64,000 bases of DNA, taken from Paenarthrobacter sp. DKR-5 (GTDB taxonomy: Bacteria > Actinomycetota > Actinomycetes > Actinomycetales > Micrococcaceae). The number at the start of each line of letters is the position of its first letter. Within the stretch, counting starts at the first letter, position 1. Where the stretch lies: assembly GCF_018531425.1 (NCBI RefSeq), contig NZ_JAHBOI010000003.1, positions 310,001 to 374,000 of the forward strand, written 5' to 3'. A model generated the notes under the pieces. That model saw only the letters and a list, made by a program, of their open reading frames with translations, did no database searches and was not told where the DNA came from. Position numbers and translations under genes: made by a program. Shown piece by piece: positions 42,288-49,954 of the stretch.

Positions 42288-43688
42288 ATGTCTACACTTG
42301 TGTCGCCAAAGGGGGTCGACGCCGTTTCCGCAAACTCGCGGGGGCGCGTGATCGTGGCGAGCCTCATTGGCACCTCCATCGAGTTCTATGACTTCTACGT
42401 CTACGCCACCGCGGCGGTACTCGTCTTCCCCAAGCTCTTCTTCCCCGGCGCCGACGACACCACGCAGCTGCTGAGCTCGTTCGCCGTCTTCGGGGTGGCC
42501 TTCATCGCCCGCCCGCTCGGGTCGATCCTCTTCGGCCACTTCGGCGACCGCGTCGGCCGCAAGGGCACCCTCGTCTCCTCGCTGCTGACCATGGGCATCG
42601 CGACCTTCCTGATCGGCTGCCTGCCGACTGCCCAGATCTCGGGCTGGACCTTCCTCGCGCCGGCACTGCTGGTGCTGCTGCGCTTCGCCCAGGGCCTGGC
42701 CCTTGGCGGCGAGTGGAGCGGCGCGGCCCTGCTCGCCACCGAGAACGCCCCGGCGGGCAAGCGCGCCATCTACGGCACGTTCCCGCAGCTCGGTGCGCCG
42801 ATCGGCTTCATCATTGCCAACCTGCTGTTCCTGCTGCTCAACGCTTCGCTCAGCGCTGCCGAGTTCGCGGCGTGGGGCTGGCGCGTGCCGTTCCTGCTCA
42901 GTGCCGTCATGGTGGCCATCGGGCTGTACGTCCGGCTCAAGCTGGTCGAAACCCCCGCCTTCCAGAAGGTCATCGACGCCGGCGAGGTCACCAAGCTCCC
43001 CGTCGGCCGTGTCTTCAAGACCAGCTGGCGCCCGCTGATCCTAGGCACCTTCATCATGCTGGCGACCTACGTGCTCTTCTACCTGATGACCACGTTCACG
43101 CTCACCTACGGGACCACACCGGCCACGGCCGGTGCCGCCGCCAAGGCTGCCGCGAAGGCCGGCAAGGCGTTCAACCCGGCGGCCTTCGTGCCGGGCCTGG
43201 GCTACAGCCGCAACGACTTCCTGATCATGCTGATCGTGGGGGTTGTGTTCTTCGGCATCTTCACCCTCGTCGCCGGCCCGCTGGCCGAGAAGTACGGCCG
43301 CCGCAAGTCGCTGCTCTGGATCACCGCGGGCATCCTGGTGTTCGGCCTGCTGTTCGTGCCGCTGTTCAGCGCAGGCGTCGTCGGCACCATGGCGCTGCTG
43401 ATCATCGGGTTCACCCTGATGGGCCTGACCTTCGGTCCGATGGGGGCCCTGCTGCCGGAGCTGTTCCCGACCAACGTCCGTTACACGGGTTCGGCGGTGG
43501 CCTACAACCTCTCCAGCATCCTCGGCGCGGCCGTGGCCCCGTTCATCGCCGTCTGGCTGTGGACGCTGGCCGGCGGCAGCACCTGGCTGGTGGGCGCCTA
43601 CCTGAGTGCGATGGCAGTCATCACGCTGGTGGCGCTGTTCTTCACCAAGGAGACCAAGAACCAGGACTACGTCTCGAACGTGGCCTGA
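42288..43688 (+). CDS. MFS transporter, metabolite:H+ symporter (MHS) type
   Basis: A 466-residue permease with 12 predicted helices. The start region FYDFYVYATAAVLVFPKLFFP, the GHFGDRVGRKGTL loop between helices 2 and 3, GEWSGAALLATENAP and RVPFLL are diagnostic of the MHS subfamily (ShiA, ProP, KgtP, citrate carriers). The central loop has an unusual Ala/Lys-rich insert (TAGAAAKAAAKAGKAF). Substrate is probably an organic acid, amino acid or osmolyte. It stands alone with its own promoter; palindrome copy C begins 11 bp after its stop. Confidence 0.9.
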   Translation: MSTLVSPKGVDAVSANSRGRVIVASLIGTSIEFYDFYVYATAAVLVFPKLFFPGADDTTQLLSSFAVFGVAFIARPLGSILFGHFGDRVGRKGTLVSSLLTMGIATFLIGCLPTAQISGWTFLAPALLVLLRFAQGLALGGEWSGAALLATENAPAGKRAIYGTFPQLGAPIGFIIANLLFLLLNASLSAAEFAAWGWRVPFLLSAVMVAIGLYVRLKLVETPAFQKVIDAGEVTKLPVGRVFKTSWRPLILGTFIMLATYVLFYLMTTFTLTYGTTPATAGAAAKAAAKAGKAFNPAAFVPGLGYSRNDFLIMLIVGVVFFGIFTLVAGPLAEKYGRRKSLLWITAGILVFGLLFVPLFSAGVVGTMALLIIGFTLMGLTFGPMGALLPELFPTNVRYTGSAVAYNLSSILGAAVAPFIAVWLWTLAGGSTWLVGAYLSAMAVITLVALFFTKETKNQDYVSNVA

Positions 43689-43698
43689 GCCACTCCTT

Positions 43699-43789
43699 CG
43701 CCAACTCTGCCCGTTAACGGGCGGCGGACCCCGCCTCGGGCCGGTTACACCGGCTCCGGGACGGGGTCCGCGGGCATAGTTGGGGGCGC
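43699..43789. repeat. Intergenic palindrome, diverged copy C
   Basis: Outer arms CGCCAACTCTGCCCG (43699-43713) and CGGGCATAGTTGGGGGCG (43771-43788) with mismatches; middle stem GCGGACCCCG with CGGGGTCCGC. It has TTAACGGG and a CCGGTTACACCGG core. It lies between convergent genes, 11 bp from the transporter stop and abutting the accA3 stop. Confidence 0.8.
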
Positions 43790-45583
43790 TTAGTCCTCGA
43801 TCAGCACGATGGCCGCTCCGGCGGACACCGTGTCCCCGGGGTTCGCGGTCAGGCCGGTGACAGTGCCGGCCTTGTGCGCGGTGAGCGGCTGCTCCATCTT
43901 CATGGCCTCGAGCACCACGATCAGGTCCCCTTCCACCACGAGGTCCCCGTTGGCAACGGCCACCTTCACGATCGTGCCCTGCATGGGGGAGGCCAAGGCA
44001 TCACCCCCGGCAGCCGCAGCGACCGCGTTGCGGCCCCGGGCCTTCTTGGCCTTCGGACCCTTCGCCCCGCCGCGGGAGAGGCCGCTGCCCAGGCCCGCGG
44101 GCAGCACGACCTCGAGCCGCTTGCCGCCGACCTCGACCGTCACCCGCTGGCGCTCGCCGTCCTCGGCGGCAGCGGCCAGGGCGCCGGCTGCGGACCAGGC
44201 CGGCAGGTCGTTGACGAAGCCCGTCTCGATCCAGCGCGTATGGATGCTGAACGGCCGGCCGTCCTCCGGGGCGAACGCCGGGTCGACGACGACGGCGCGG
44301 TGGAACGGCAGCACCGTGGGCATGCCCTCGATCTGCATCTCGGACAGGGCGCGGGAGGCGCGTTGCAGCGCCTGCTCACGGGTGGCGCCGGTGACGATCA
44401 GCTTGGCAAGCATGGAGTCGAAGTTGCCGCCCACCACCTCGCCTTCCTCGATACCGGAGTCCACGCGCACGCCGGGGCCGGAGGGAAGCTTGAGGGTCTC
44501 GACGCTGCCGGGCTGGGGCAGGAAGTTGCGTCCCGGGTCCTCGCCGTTGATGCGGAACTCGAACGAGTGGCCGCGGACTTCCGGGTCCCCGTAGCCGAGC
44601 TCCTCGCCGCGGGCCAGCCGGAACTGCTCGCGCACCAGGTCCAGGCCGGTGACTTCCTCCGAGACCGGGTGCTCCACCTGCAGGCGCGTGTTCACCTCGA
44701 GGAAGGAGATCGTGCCGTCCTGGCCGACGAGGAATTCACAGGTTCCGGCGCCCTGGTAGCGGGCTTCCTTCAGGATCGCCTTCGAGGACTCGTACAGGCG
44801 GCGGTTCTGCTCCTCAGTCAGGAAGGGCGCGGGAGCCTCCTCGACCAGCTTCTGGTTCCGGCGCTGCAGCGAGCAGTCGCGGGTGGAAACAACGACGACG
44901 TTGCCGTACGCGTCGGCGAGGCACTGGGTCTCCACGTGCCGGGGGGCGTCCAGGAAGCGTTCGATGAAGCACTCGCCGCGGCCGAAGGCGGCCGTCGCTT
45001 CACGCACCGCGGAGTCGTACAGTTCGGGGATTTCCTCCCGGGTGCGGGCCACCTTGATGCCGCGCCCGCCGCCGCCGAAGGCCGCCTTGATCGCCAGCGG
45101 CAGACCGAACTGGTCGGCGAAGTCGAGGACCTCCTGGGTGCTTTGCACCGGGTCCGCGGTGCCGGGAACGAGCGGAGCACCGACTTTTTCGGCGATGTGG
45201 CGGGCGCGGACCTTGTCGCCCAGGGCGGCGATCGAGTCGGGGGAAGGTCCGATCCAGGTCAGGCCGGCGTCGATGACCTTGGCGGCGAACTCGGCGTTCT
45301 CGGAAAGGAAGCCGTAACCGGGGTGGATGGCGTCGGCGCCGGAGCGGGCGGCGGCGTCGAGGATCTTATCCATCACCAGGTAGGACTCAGCCGCGGTGCT
45401 GCCCCCCAGCGCATAGGCCTCGTCGGCGAGGCGGACGTGCAGCGCATCCCGGTCCGGGTCGGCGTACACCGCGACGGAGGCGAGGCCCTCGTCCCGGGCG
45501 GCGCGGATGACGCGCACGGCGATCTCGCCGCGGTTGGCGATCAGGACCTTGGAGATGGTTTTGCGGGAATCGGGACTGGTCAC
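43790..45583 (-). CDS. accA3: Acyl-CoA carboxylase alpha subunit (biotin carboxylase plus BCCP)
   Basis: A 597-residue protein. The ATP-grasp biotin carboxylase (about 10-455) has [27 protein letters not shown] and [15 protein letters not shown]; the C-terminal biotinyl domain holds the biotinylated Lys in [12 protein letters not shown]. It carboxylates biotin with bicarbonate and ATP for acetyl/propionyl-CoA carboxylation, supplying fatty-acid synthesis. It must pair with the beta and epsilon subunits at 55402 and 55139 and be biotinylated by BirA at 58390. GTG 45583 with AAGGAG upstream. Confidence 0.95.
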   Translation of the reverse strand: MTSPDSRKTISKVLIANRGEIAVRVIRAARDEGLASVAVYADPDRDALHVRLADEAYALGGSTAAESYLVMDKILDAAARSGADAIHPGYGFLSENAEFAAKVIDAGLTWIGPSPDSIAALGDKVRARHIAEKVGAPLVPGTADPVQSTQEVLDFADQFGLPLAIKAAFGGGGRGIKVARTREEIPELYDSAVREATAAFGRGECFIERFLDAPRHVETQCLADAYGNVVVVSTRDCSLQRRNQKLVEEAPAPFLTEEQNRRLYESSKAILKEARYQGAGTCEFLVGQDGTISFLEVNTRLQVEHPVSEEVTGLDLVREQFRLARGEELGYGDPEVRGHSFEFRINGEDPGRNFLPQPGSVETLKLPSGPGVRVDSGIEEGEVVGGNFDSMLAKLIVTGATREQALQRASRALSEMQIEGMPTVLPFHRAVVVDPAFAPEDGRPFSIHTRWIETGFVNDLPAWSAAGALAAAAEDGERQRVTVEVGGKRLEVVLPAGLGSGLSRGGAKGPKAKKARGRNAVAAAAGGDALASPMQGTIVKVAVANGDLVVEGDLIVVLEAMKMEQPLTAHKAGTVTGLTANPGDTVSAGAAIVLIED

Positions 45584-45673
45584 GGAAGCTCCTTCGTATC
45601 ACTTCGGAGCCTACTGCGGATGTGAGGGTTTCGCTCAGTCGAATGCTGTTTTCCGCGTGTGATGGCCCGGTTT

Positions 45674-45692
45674 TTTGTAGGGATGCTACAAA
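45674..45692. promoter_or_regulatory. Inverted repeat upstream of accA3
   Basis: TTTGTAG (45674-45680), five bases, CTACAAA (45686-45692): perfect 7-bp arms, 91 bp upstream of the accA3 start and 9 bp below the maf stop. No U-tract in either direction, so an operator is more likely than a terminator. Confidence 0.5.
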
Positions 45693-45701
45693 CCGGCCGG
45701 G

Positions 45702-46316
45702 TCAGGCCCAGAGCGAGGTGATGTCCAGATCGATCTGGCCGAGCAGGCCGCGCAACGTGAACACGCTCAGGCCCACAACGGTGTGCGGGTCGCCGTCGAC
45801 GCGGGAGATGAAGGCCCCGCCGAGCGAGTCGATGGTGAAGGATCCGGCGACCTGCAACGGCTCGCCGGTGGCGACGTAAGCGTCGATTTCGGCCGGCGTC
45901 ATGGCCGCGAAATGCACGGAGGCACTGGCCACCGCCCCGATCGTGGCTCCGGTGCCGCCGCCCCGCGCGTCAATCAGCCAGTGGCCGGTGTGCAGCACAC
46001 CGGCGTTGCCGCTCATCATACTGATCCGCTCGCGCGCGACCTCCGCGGTGTAGGGCTTGCCGTAGGGTTTGCCGTCGAATTCGAAGACCGAGTCGCAGCC
46101 GAGGACGAGGCTGCCCCGGGCTTCCGGCAGCGCCGCGACGGCCTCGGCCTTGGCCCGTGCCAGCAGCAAGGACATGTCGTGCGGGTCCGTGACCCCGTAG
46201 CGGGCGGTGACGGCGTCCTCGTCGACGTCGGAGACCAGGACGGTGTGGCCGATCCCGGCGTCGGTGAGGAGCTTCGTGCGGGCGGGGGAGGCGGAGGCGA
46301 GAATCAGCGATGTCAC
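45702..46316 (-). CDS. maf: Maf-family nucleoside triphosphate pyrophosphatase
   Basis: A 204-residue protein. The N-terminal LILASASPARTKLL with the SxSxxR signature, GCDSVFEFDGKPYGKP with its conserved Asp/Ser, and the AFISRVDGDPHTVVGL C-terminal motif identify the Maf family, which hydrolyses non-canonical or methylated nucleotides (dTTP/UTP or m7GTP). It sits upstream of accA3, the order known from mycobacteria (Rv3282-Rv3285). Confidence 0.92.
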   Translation of the reverse strand: MTSLILASASPARTKLLTDAGIGHTVLVSDVDEDAVTARYGVTDPHDMSLLLARAKAEAVAALPEARGSLVLGCDSVFEFDGKPYGKPYTAEVARERISMMSGNAGVLHTGHWLIDARGGGTGATIGAVASASVHFAAMTPAEIDAYVATGEPLQVAGSFTIDSLGGAFISRVDGDPHTVVGLSVFTLRGLLGQIDLDITSLWA

Positions 46317-46372
46317 GCCTCCACCCTAGCCCCGCCCGCGCCGTGCCCGGGCGCGGACGGGGCGGCCCGGGT

Positions 46373-46774
46373 TCAGGCCCAGGCCTCCATCAGGGCGGAC
46401 CGGATCAGGAACCGCTTGCCCTCCGGCGCTTCCACCGAGAAGCCGCTGCCCCGCCCCTGGACCACATCCACGGTCAGGTGCGTGTGGCTCCAGTAGGCGA
46501 ACTGCTCCCGCGACATCCAGAACTCGATCGGCATCGGCTCCGGCGATCCCTCACCGGCGATGTCGAACAGTCCCAGCAGGACGTCGGCGTCGCCGGTGAG
46601 GAAGTCCCCGGCCGGGTAGCACATCGGCGAGGAGCCGTCGCAGCAGCCTCCGGACTGGTGGAACATCAGCGGCCCGTGCTGGTCCCAGAGCTTCCGCAGG
46701 AGCTCCACCGCGCTGTCGCTGAGGGCAACCCGGGAGAAGTCCTCGCCCGGGACCGTTGCTGCTGCCTGGATCAT
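46373..46774 (-). CDS. DUF779 domain protein
   Basis: A 133-residue protein from ATG 46774. Conserved patches include FHQSGGCCDGSSPMCYPAGDF with three Cys, FWMSREQFAYWSHTHLTVDVV and GKRFLIRSALMEAW. DUF779 proteins are habitually encoded next to aldehyde dehydrogenases; here it follows ALDH by 14 bp in the same operon. The Cys cluster could bind metal. Function unknown. Confidence 0.88.
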   Translation of the reverse strand: MIQAAATVPGEDFSRVALSDSAVELLRKLWDQHGPLMFHQSGGCCDGSSPMCYPAGDFLTGDADVLLGLFDIAGEGSPEPMPIEFWMSREQFAYWSHTHLTVDVVQGRGSGFSVEAPEGKRFLIRSALMEAWA

Positions 46775-46788
46775 CGGCCGGCCCCCGT

Positions 46789-48312
46789 TTAGAAGAAGCC
46801 GAGCTTGGACTCGGAGTAGCTCACCAGCAGGTTCTTCGTCTGCTGGTAGTGGTCCAGCATCATGCCGTGGTTCTCGCGGCCGATGCCGGAGGACTTGTAG
46901 CCGCCGAAGGCCGCATGCGCGGGGTATGCGTGGTAATTGTTCACCCATACCCGGCCGGCCTGGATGTCGCGGCCTGCCCGGTAGGCGACGTTCCCGTTGC
47001 GGGACCAGACGCCGGCGCCGAGCCCGTAGAGGGTGTCGTTGGCCGTGTGCAGGGCCTCCGCGTAGTCGGCGAAGGTCGCCACGGACACCACCGGGCCGAA
47101 GATTTCCTCCTGGAAGATCCGCATCGAGTTCTTGCCCTCGAACACCGTCGGCTGGACGTAGAAGCCCTCGGCGAGGTCGCCGTCGAACTCCGCCCGGGCG
47201 CCGCCGGTGAGGATCCTGGCGCCTTCCTGCTTGCCGATGTCGATGTAGGAGAGGATCTTCTCCAGCTGGTCGTTGGAGGCCTGCGCACCGACCATGGTGT
47301 CCGTGTCCAAGGGGTTCCCTTGCTTGATCTGCGCGGTGCGCGCCAGTGCGTCCGCCATGAAGGAGTCGTAGATGGACTCCTGGATCAGTGCCCGCGACGG
47401 GCAGGTGCAGACCTCGCCCTGGTTCAGTGCGAACAGGTTGAAGCCCTCGAGCGCCTTGTCGTAGAAGCTGTCCTTGGCATCGGCGACGTCGGCGAAGAAG
47501 ATGTTCGGGCTCTTGCCGCCCAGCTCCAGGGTCACCGGGATCAGGTTCTGGCTCGCGTACTGCATGATCAGCCGGCCGGTGGTGGTCTCGCCGGTGAAGG
47601 CGATCTTGCGGATCCGGCTGGAGGAGGCCAGCGGCTTGCCCGCTTCAACCCCGAAGCCGTTGACCACGTTGAGCACGCCGGCGGGGAGCAGGTCCCCGAT
47701 GAGTTCCATCAGCACCAGGATCGAGGCCGGCGTCTGCTCGGCGGGCTTGAGCACGACGGCGTTGCCGGCCGCCAGTGCGGGGGCGAGCTTCCAGGTGGCC
47801 ATCAGCAGCGGGAAGTTCCACGGGATGATCTGGCCGACGACGCCGAGCGGCTCGTGGAAGTGGTAGGCGGTGGTGTCGTCGTCGATCTGCGAGATGCCGC
47901 CCTCCTGGGCGCGGATGGCGCCGGCGAAGTAGCGGAAGTGGTCCACAGCCAGGGGCAGGTCCGCGGCGAGGGTCTCGCGGATGGGCTTGCCGTTGTCCCA
48001 GGTCTCGGCGACGGCGAGCATCTCCAGGTTCTCCTCGATCCGGTCCGCGATGCGGTTCAGGATCAGGGCGCGCTCCGCGACGGAGGTTTTGCCCCAGGCC
48101 GGGGCCGCCTTGTGCGCGGCGTCGAGCGCGAGCTCGATGTCTTCGGCGGTGCCGCGGGCGACCTCGCAGAAGGCCTTGCCGGTGACGGGAGTGACATTTT
48201 CGAAGTACTGGCCCTTAACCGGGGCCACCCATTCGCCGCCGATCCAGTTCTCGTAGCGGCTCTTGAAGGTCGCCTTCGAGTCGGGCTGGCCGGGCTGGGC
48301 GTAAACAGTCAT
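46789..48312 (-). CDS. Aldehyde dehydrogenase (acetaldehyde/ExaC type)
   Basis: A 507-residue NAD(P)-dependent enzyme; ATG 48312 has AAGGAG upstream. Motifs: [32 protein letters not shown] (nucleotide), Glu in [13 protein letters not shown], and nucleophile Cys in [15 protein letters not shown]. It oxidises aldehydes, most likely acetaldehyde from ethanol or deoC, or acetoin-derived. The DUF779 partner and the upstream GAF regulator form a functional module. Confidence 0.93.
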   Translation of the reverse strand: MTVYAQPGQPDSKATFKSRYENWIGGEWVAPVKGQYFENVTPVTGKAFCEVARGTAEDIELALDAAHKAAPAWGKTSVAERALILNRIADRIEENLEMLAVAETWDNGKPIRETLAADLPLAVDHFRYFAGAIRAQEGGISQIDDDTTAYHFHEPLGVVGQIIPWNFPLLMATWKLAPALAAGNAVVLKPAEQTPASILVLMELIGDLLPAGVLNVVNGFGVEAGKPLASSSRIRKIAFTGETTTGRLIMQYASQNLIPVTLELGGKSPNIFFADVADAKDSFYDKALEGFNLFALNQGEVCTCPSRALIQESIYDSFMADALARTAQIKQGNPLDTDTMVGAQASNDQLEKILSYIDIGKQEGARILTGGARAEFDGDLAEGFYVQPTVFEGKNSMRIFQEEIFGPVVSVATFADYAEALHTANDTLYGLGAGVWSRNGNVAYRAGRDIQAGRVWVNNYHAYPAHAAFGGYKSSGIGRENHGMMLDHYQQTKNLLVSYSESKLGFF

Positions 48313-48369
48313 TGTTCGTGCTCCTTCAGCATCACAGGACGTCGTCGTCCATGTCTGCATGCTAGGAGC

Positions 48370-48388
48370 CGCAACGTTGCATCCACGT
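48370..48388 (-). promoter_or_regulatory. GCAACGT direct repeats upstream of the aldehyde dehydrogenase
   Basis: On the minus strand the CGCAACGT and TGCAACGT motifs are 11 bp apart, and GCAACGTTGC (about 48370-48379) is a perfect 10-bp palindrome. The site is 58-77 bp upstream of the ALDH start, well placed for an activator such as the neighbouring GAF regulator. Inferred. Confidence 0.5.
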
Positions 48389-48462
48389 TGCGAGCGCGCC
48401 GGGCCGCGGTCGCGTTGGCAGCCCGGACGCCGGTTAGCGGAATTTCCCTCACCTGGGTCCGG

Positions 48463-48525
48463 GCTCCTATCGCGGCGGTCCAGGCTGCTATCGCGGCGGT
48501 CCAGGTTGCCATCGCTGCGGCCCGG
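48463..48525. repeat. Three tandem 21-bp repeats
   Basis: Units of the form GCTSCTATCGCGGCGGTCCAG; units 1 and 2 differ at one base, unit 3 more (GTTGCCATCGCTGCGG...). The array lies 11 bp after the regulator stop and 150 bp upstream of ALDH. The unit equals two helical turns, so it could be an iteron-type binding array; slippage is the alternative. Confidence 0.65.
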
Positions 48526-48536
48526 CCGTAGCGGCC

Positions 48537-49856
48537 TCAGCGCAGTTCGGCCTCGAGCCGTTCGAGCTCGGTGACGACGGCGACGCGGCGCGGGGACCGG
48601 GCCGGCAGCAGCCGGAGCGCCTCCCGCCAGGCCTCGGCGTCGTTCTCGGCTTCGGGCAGCTGCAGGTACTGCAGCAGCACGTCCACGCCGGCGTCGCCGA
48701 CAATGGCTTCGCGCAGCTGGGCGCTGACCTTCTCGCGGTAGCGGACGACGGCGGGTGCCTCCGAGCGCGGCAACACCTCGCCGCGGTAGATGTTCAGCGC
48801 CAGCCGGTGCGCGCCGCGGCTGAGGTAGCTGAGCACCTGCTGGGCATCCACCACGAGTTCCTGCGGCAGCCGGTAGGGCCGGGAATCGGGCACCGCGGCG
48901 GCGTCGTAACGCTGGAGCAGCTTGCGCAGCCGGACCATCTCGGCCCGGACGGTCGCGACCGCGGCCTCGCCCGGATAGACCATCGCGGCGAGTTCCTCCG
49001 CGCTCAGGCCCGACGGGTTCAGCGCCAGCAGGGTCAGCAGCTCGGCATGGCGCTCGCTGAGGGCCACCGAACGGCCAGCCAGGTTCACCACGCCCTGCTC
49101 GCGGCCAAGGATCTGCAGACTGTTGCGGTACAGCCGGCGCCCCGGATCCGCGGAACGCCCGGCGGAGCGCCGGGCCGGCCTGGTACGGTCCTGCAGCCGG
49201 TGCACCCGCAGCTGCGCCTCGGCCGCCGCAACGGTCGCCTCCACCAGGGACAGGGTGTGCAGGGCGACGGCGTCCTCGGTGCCGGTGATGTCGACGACGC
49301 CGAGCACGGATCCGGAATCCGGGTCATGCAGCGGAACAGCGGTGCAGCTCCACGGGTGCACGCTGCGGCTGAAGTGCTCCGCACCTGCGATCTGCACGCT
49401 CGCGTCGAGGGCCAGTGCGGTGCCGGGCGCGCTGGTTCCCACCGCGTGTTCGGACCAGTCCGCGCCGGAAACGAAGAGCATCCCTTCGGCTTTGCGGCGC
49501 AGCGCGGCGTCCCCGTCCACCCACAGCAGCCGGCCGTTCTCGTCGCCGACCGCCACCAGCAGCCCGCTCTCGTAGCTGGGCGCCACCAACAGGCGCTGGA
49601 TCACCGGCATGACAGCGGCGAGCGGATGGCTGCTGCGGTACGCCTCCAGGTCGCCGGCGTCGAACACCAAGGGGGCCACCGCCGCTTCCGGGCCCGACAA
49701 GTGCCGCAGCGACCGCTCCCAGGACTGCTTCACGACCTCGCGCAGGGCGCCGTCGGGCGTGCCGCCGGAGTCGAGGGCGTCGTGCGCCGCGAAGGCGCGG
49801 CGCTGCAGGGCAGGTGAGGTCAGGCCGCCCGGGGGCCGGAGGTGCGGTGGCGTCAT
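48537..49856 (-). CDS. GAF-domain transcriptional regulator
   Basis: A 439-residue protein from ATG 49856 (AGGA 5 bases upstream; ATG 49868 is an alternative). An N-terminal sensor region with GAF-like core (about 60-235: [57 protein letters not shown]) resembles AcoR. Unlike AcoR there is no AAA+ sigma-54 domain; instead a C-terminal winged-helix-like domain (about 265-350: [32 protein letters not shown]) should bind DNA. It probably activates the adjacent ALDH-DUF779 genes in response to an aldehyde or alcohol. Confidence 0.85.
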   Translation of the reverse strand: MTPPHLRPPGGLTSPALQRRAFAAHDALDSGGTPDGALREVVKQSWERSLRHLSGPEAAVAPLVFDAGDLEAYRSSHPLAAVMPVIQRLLVAPSYESGLLVAVGDENGRLLWVDGDAALRRKAEGMLFVSGADWSEHAVGTSAPGTALALDASVQIAGAEHFSRSVHPWSCTAVPLHDPDSGSVLGVVDITGTEDAVALHTLSLVEATVAAAEAQLRVHRLQDRTRPARRSAGRSADPGRRLYRNSLQILGREQGVVNLAGRSVALSERHAELLTLLALNPSGLSAEELAAMVYPGEAAVATVRAEMVRLRKLLQRYDAAAVPDSRPYRLPQELVVDAQQVLSYLSRGAHRLALNIYRGEVLPRSEAPAVVRYREKVSAQLREAIVGDAGVDVLLQYLQLPEAENDAEAWREALRLLPARSPRRVAVVTELERLEAELR

Positions 49857-49881
49857 ACGTGTCCTCATGGCAGATGCACGG

Positions 49882-49910
49882 ATGCAGCCCACGGACGACG
49901 TGGGCTGCAT
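49882..49910. terminator. Strong hairpin between MMPL stop and regulator start
   Basis: ATGCAGCCCACG (49882-49893), loop GACGA, CGTGGGCTGCAT (49899-49910): a perfect 12-bp stem about 45 nt after the MMPL stop. No U-tract. It could end the tetR-MMPL transcript or serve as an operator 26 bp upstream of the regulator start. Confidence 0.55.
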
Positions 49911-49954
49911 CACAGTGTAGCGGCCGGACCCCGGAGTGTCCGCAGGTGGTGATC

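Noticed and set aside
45674-45692. Rho-independent terminator of maf
   Set aside because: The minus-strand stem is followed by A residues and GC, not by a U-tract.
48463-48525. CRISPR-like array
   Set aside because: Units are contiguous with no spacers.
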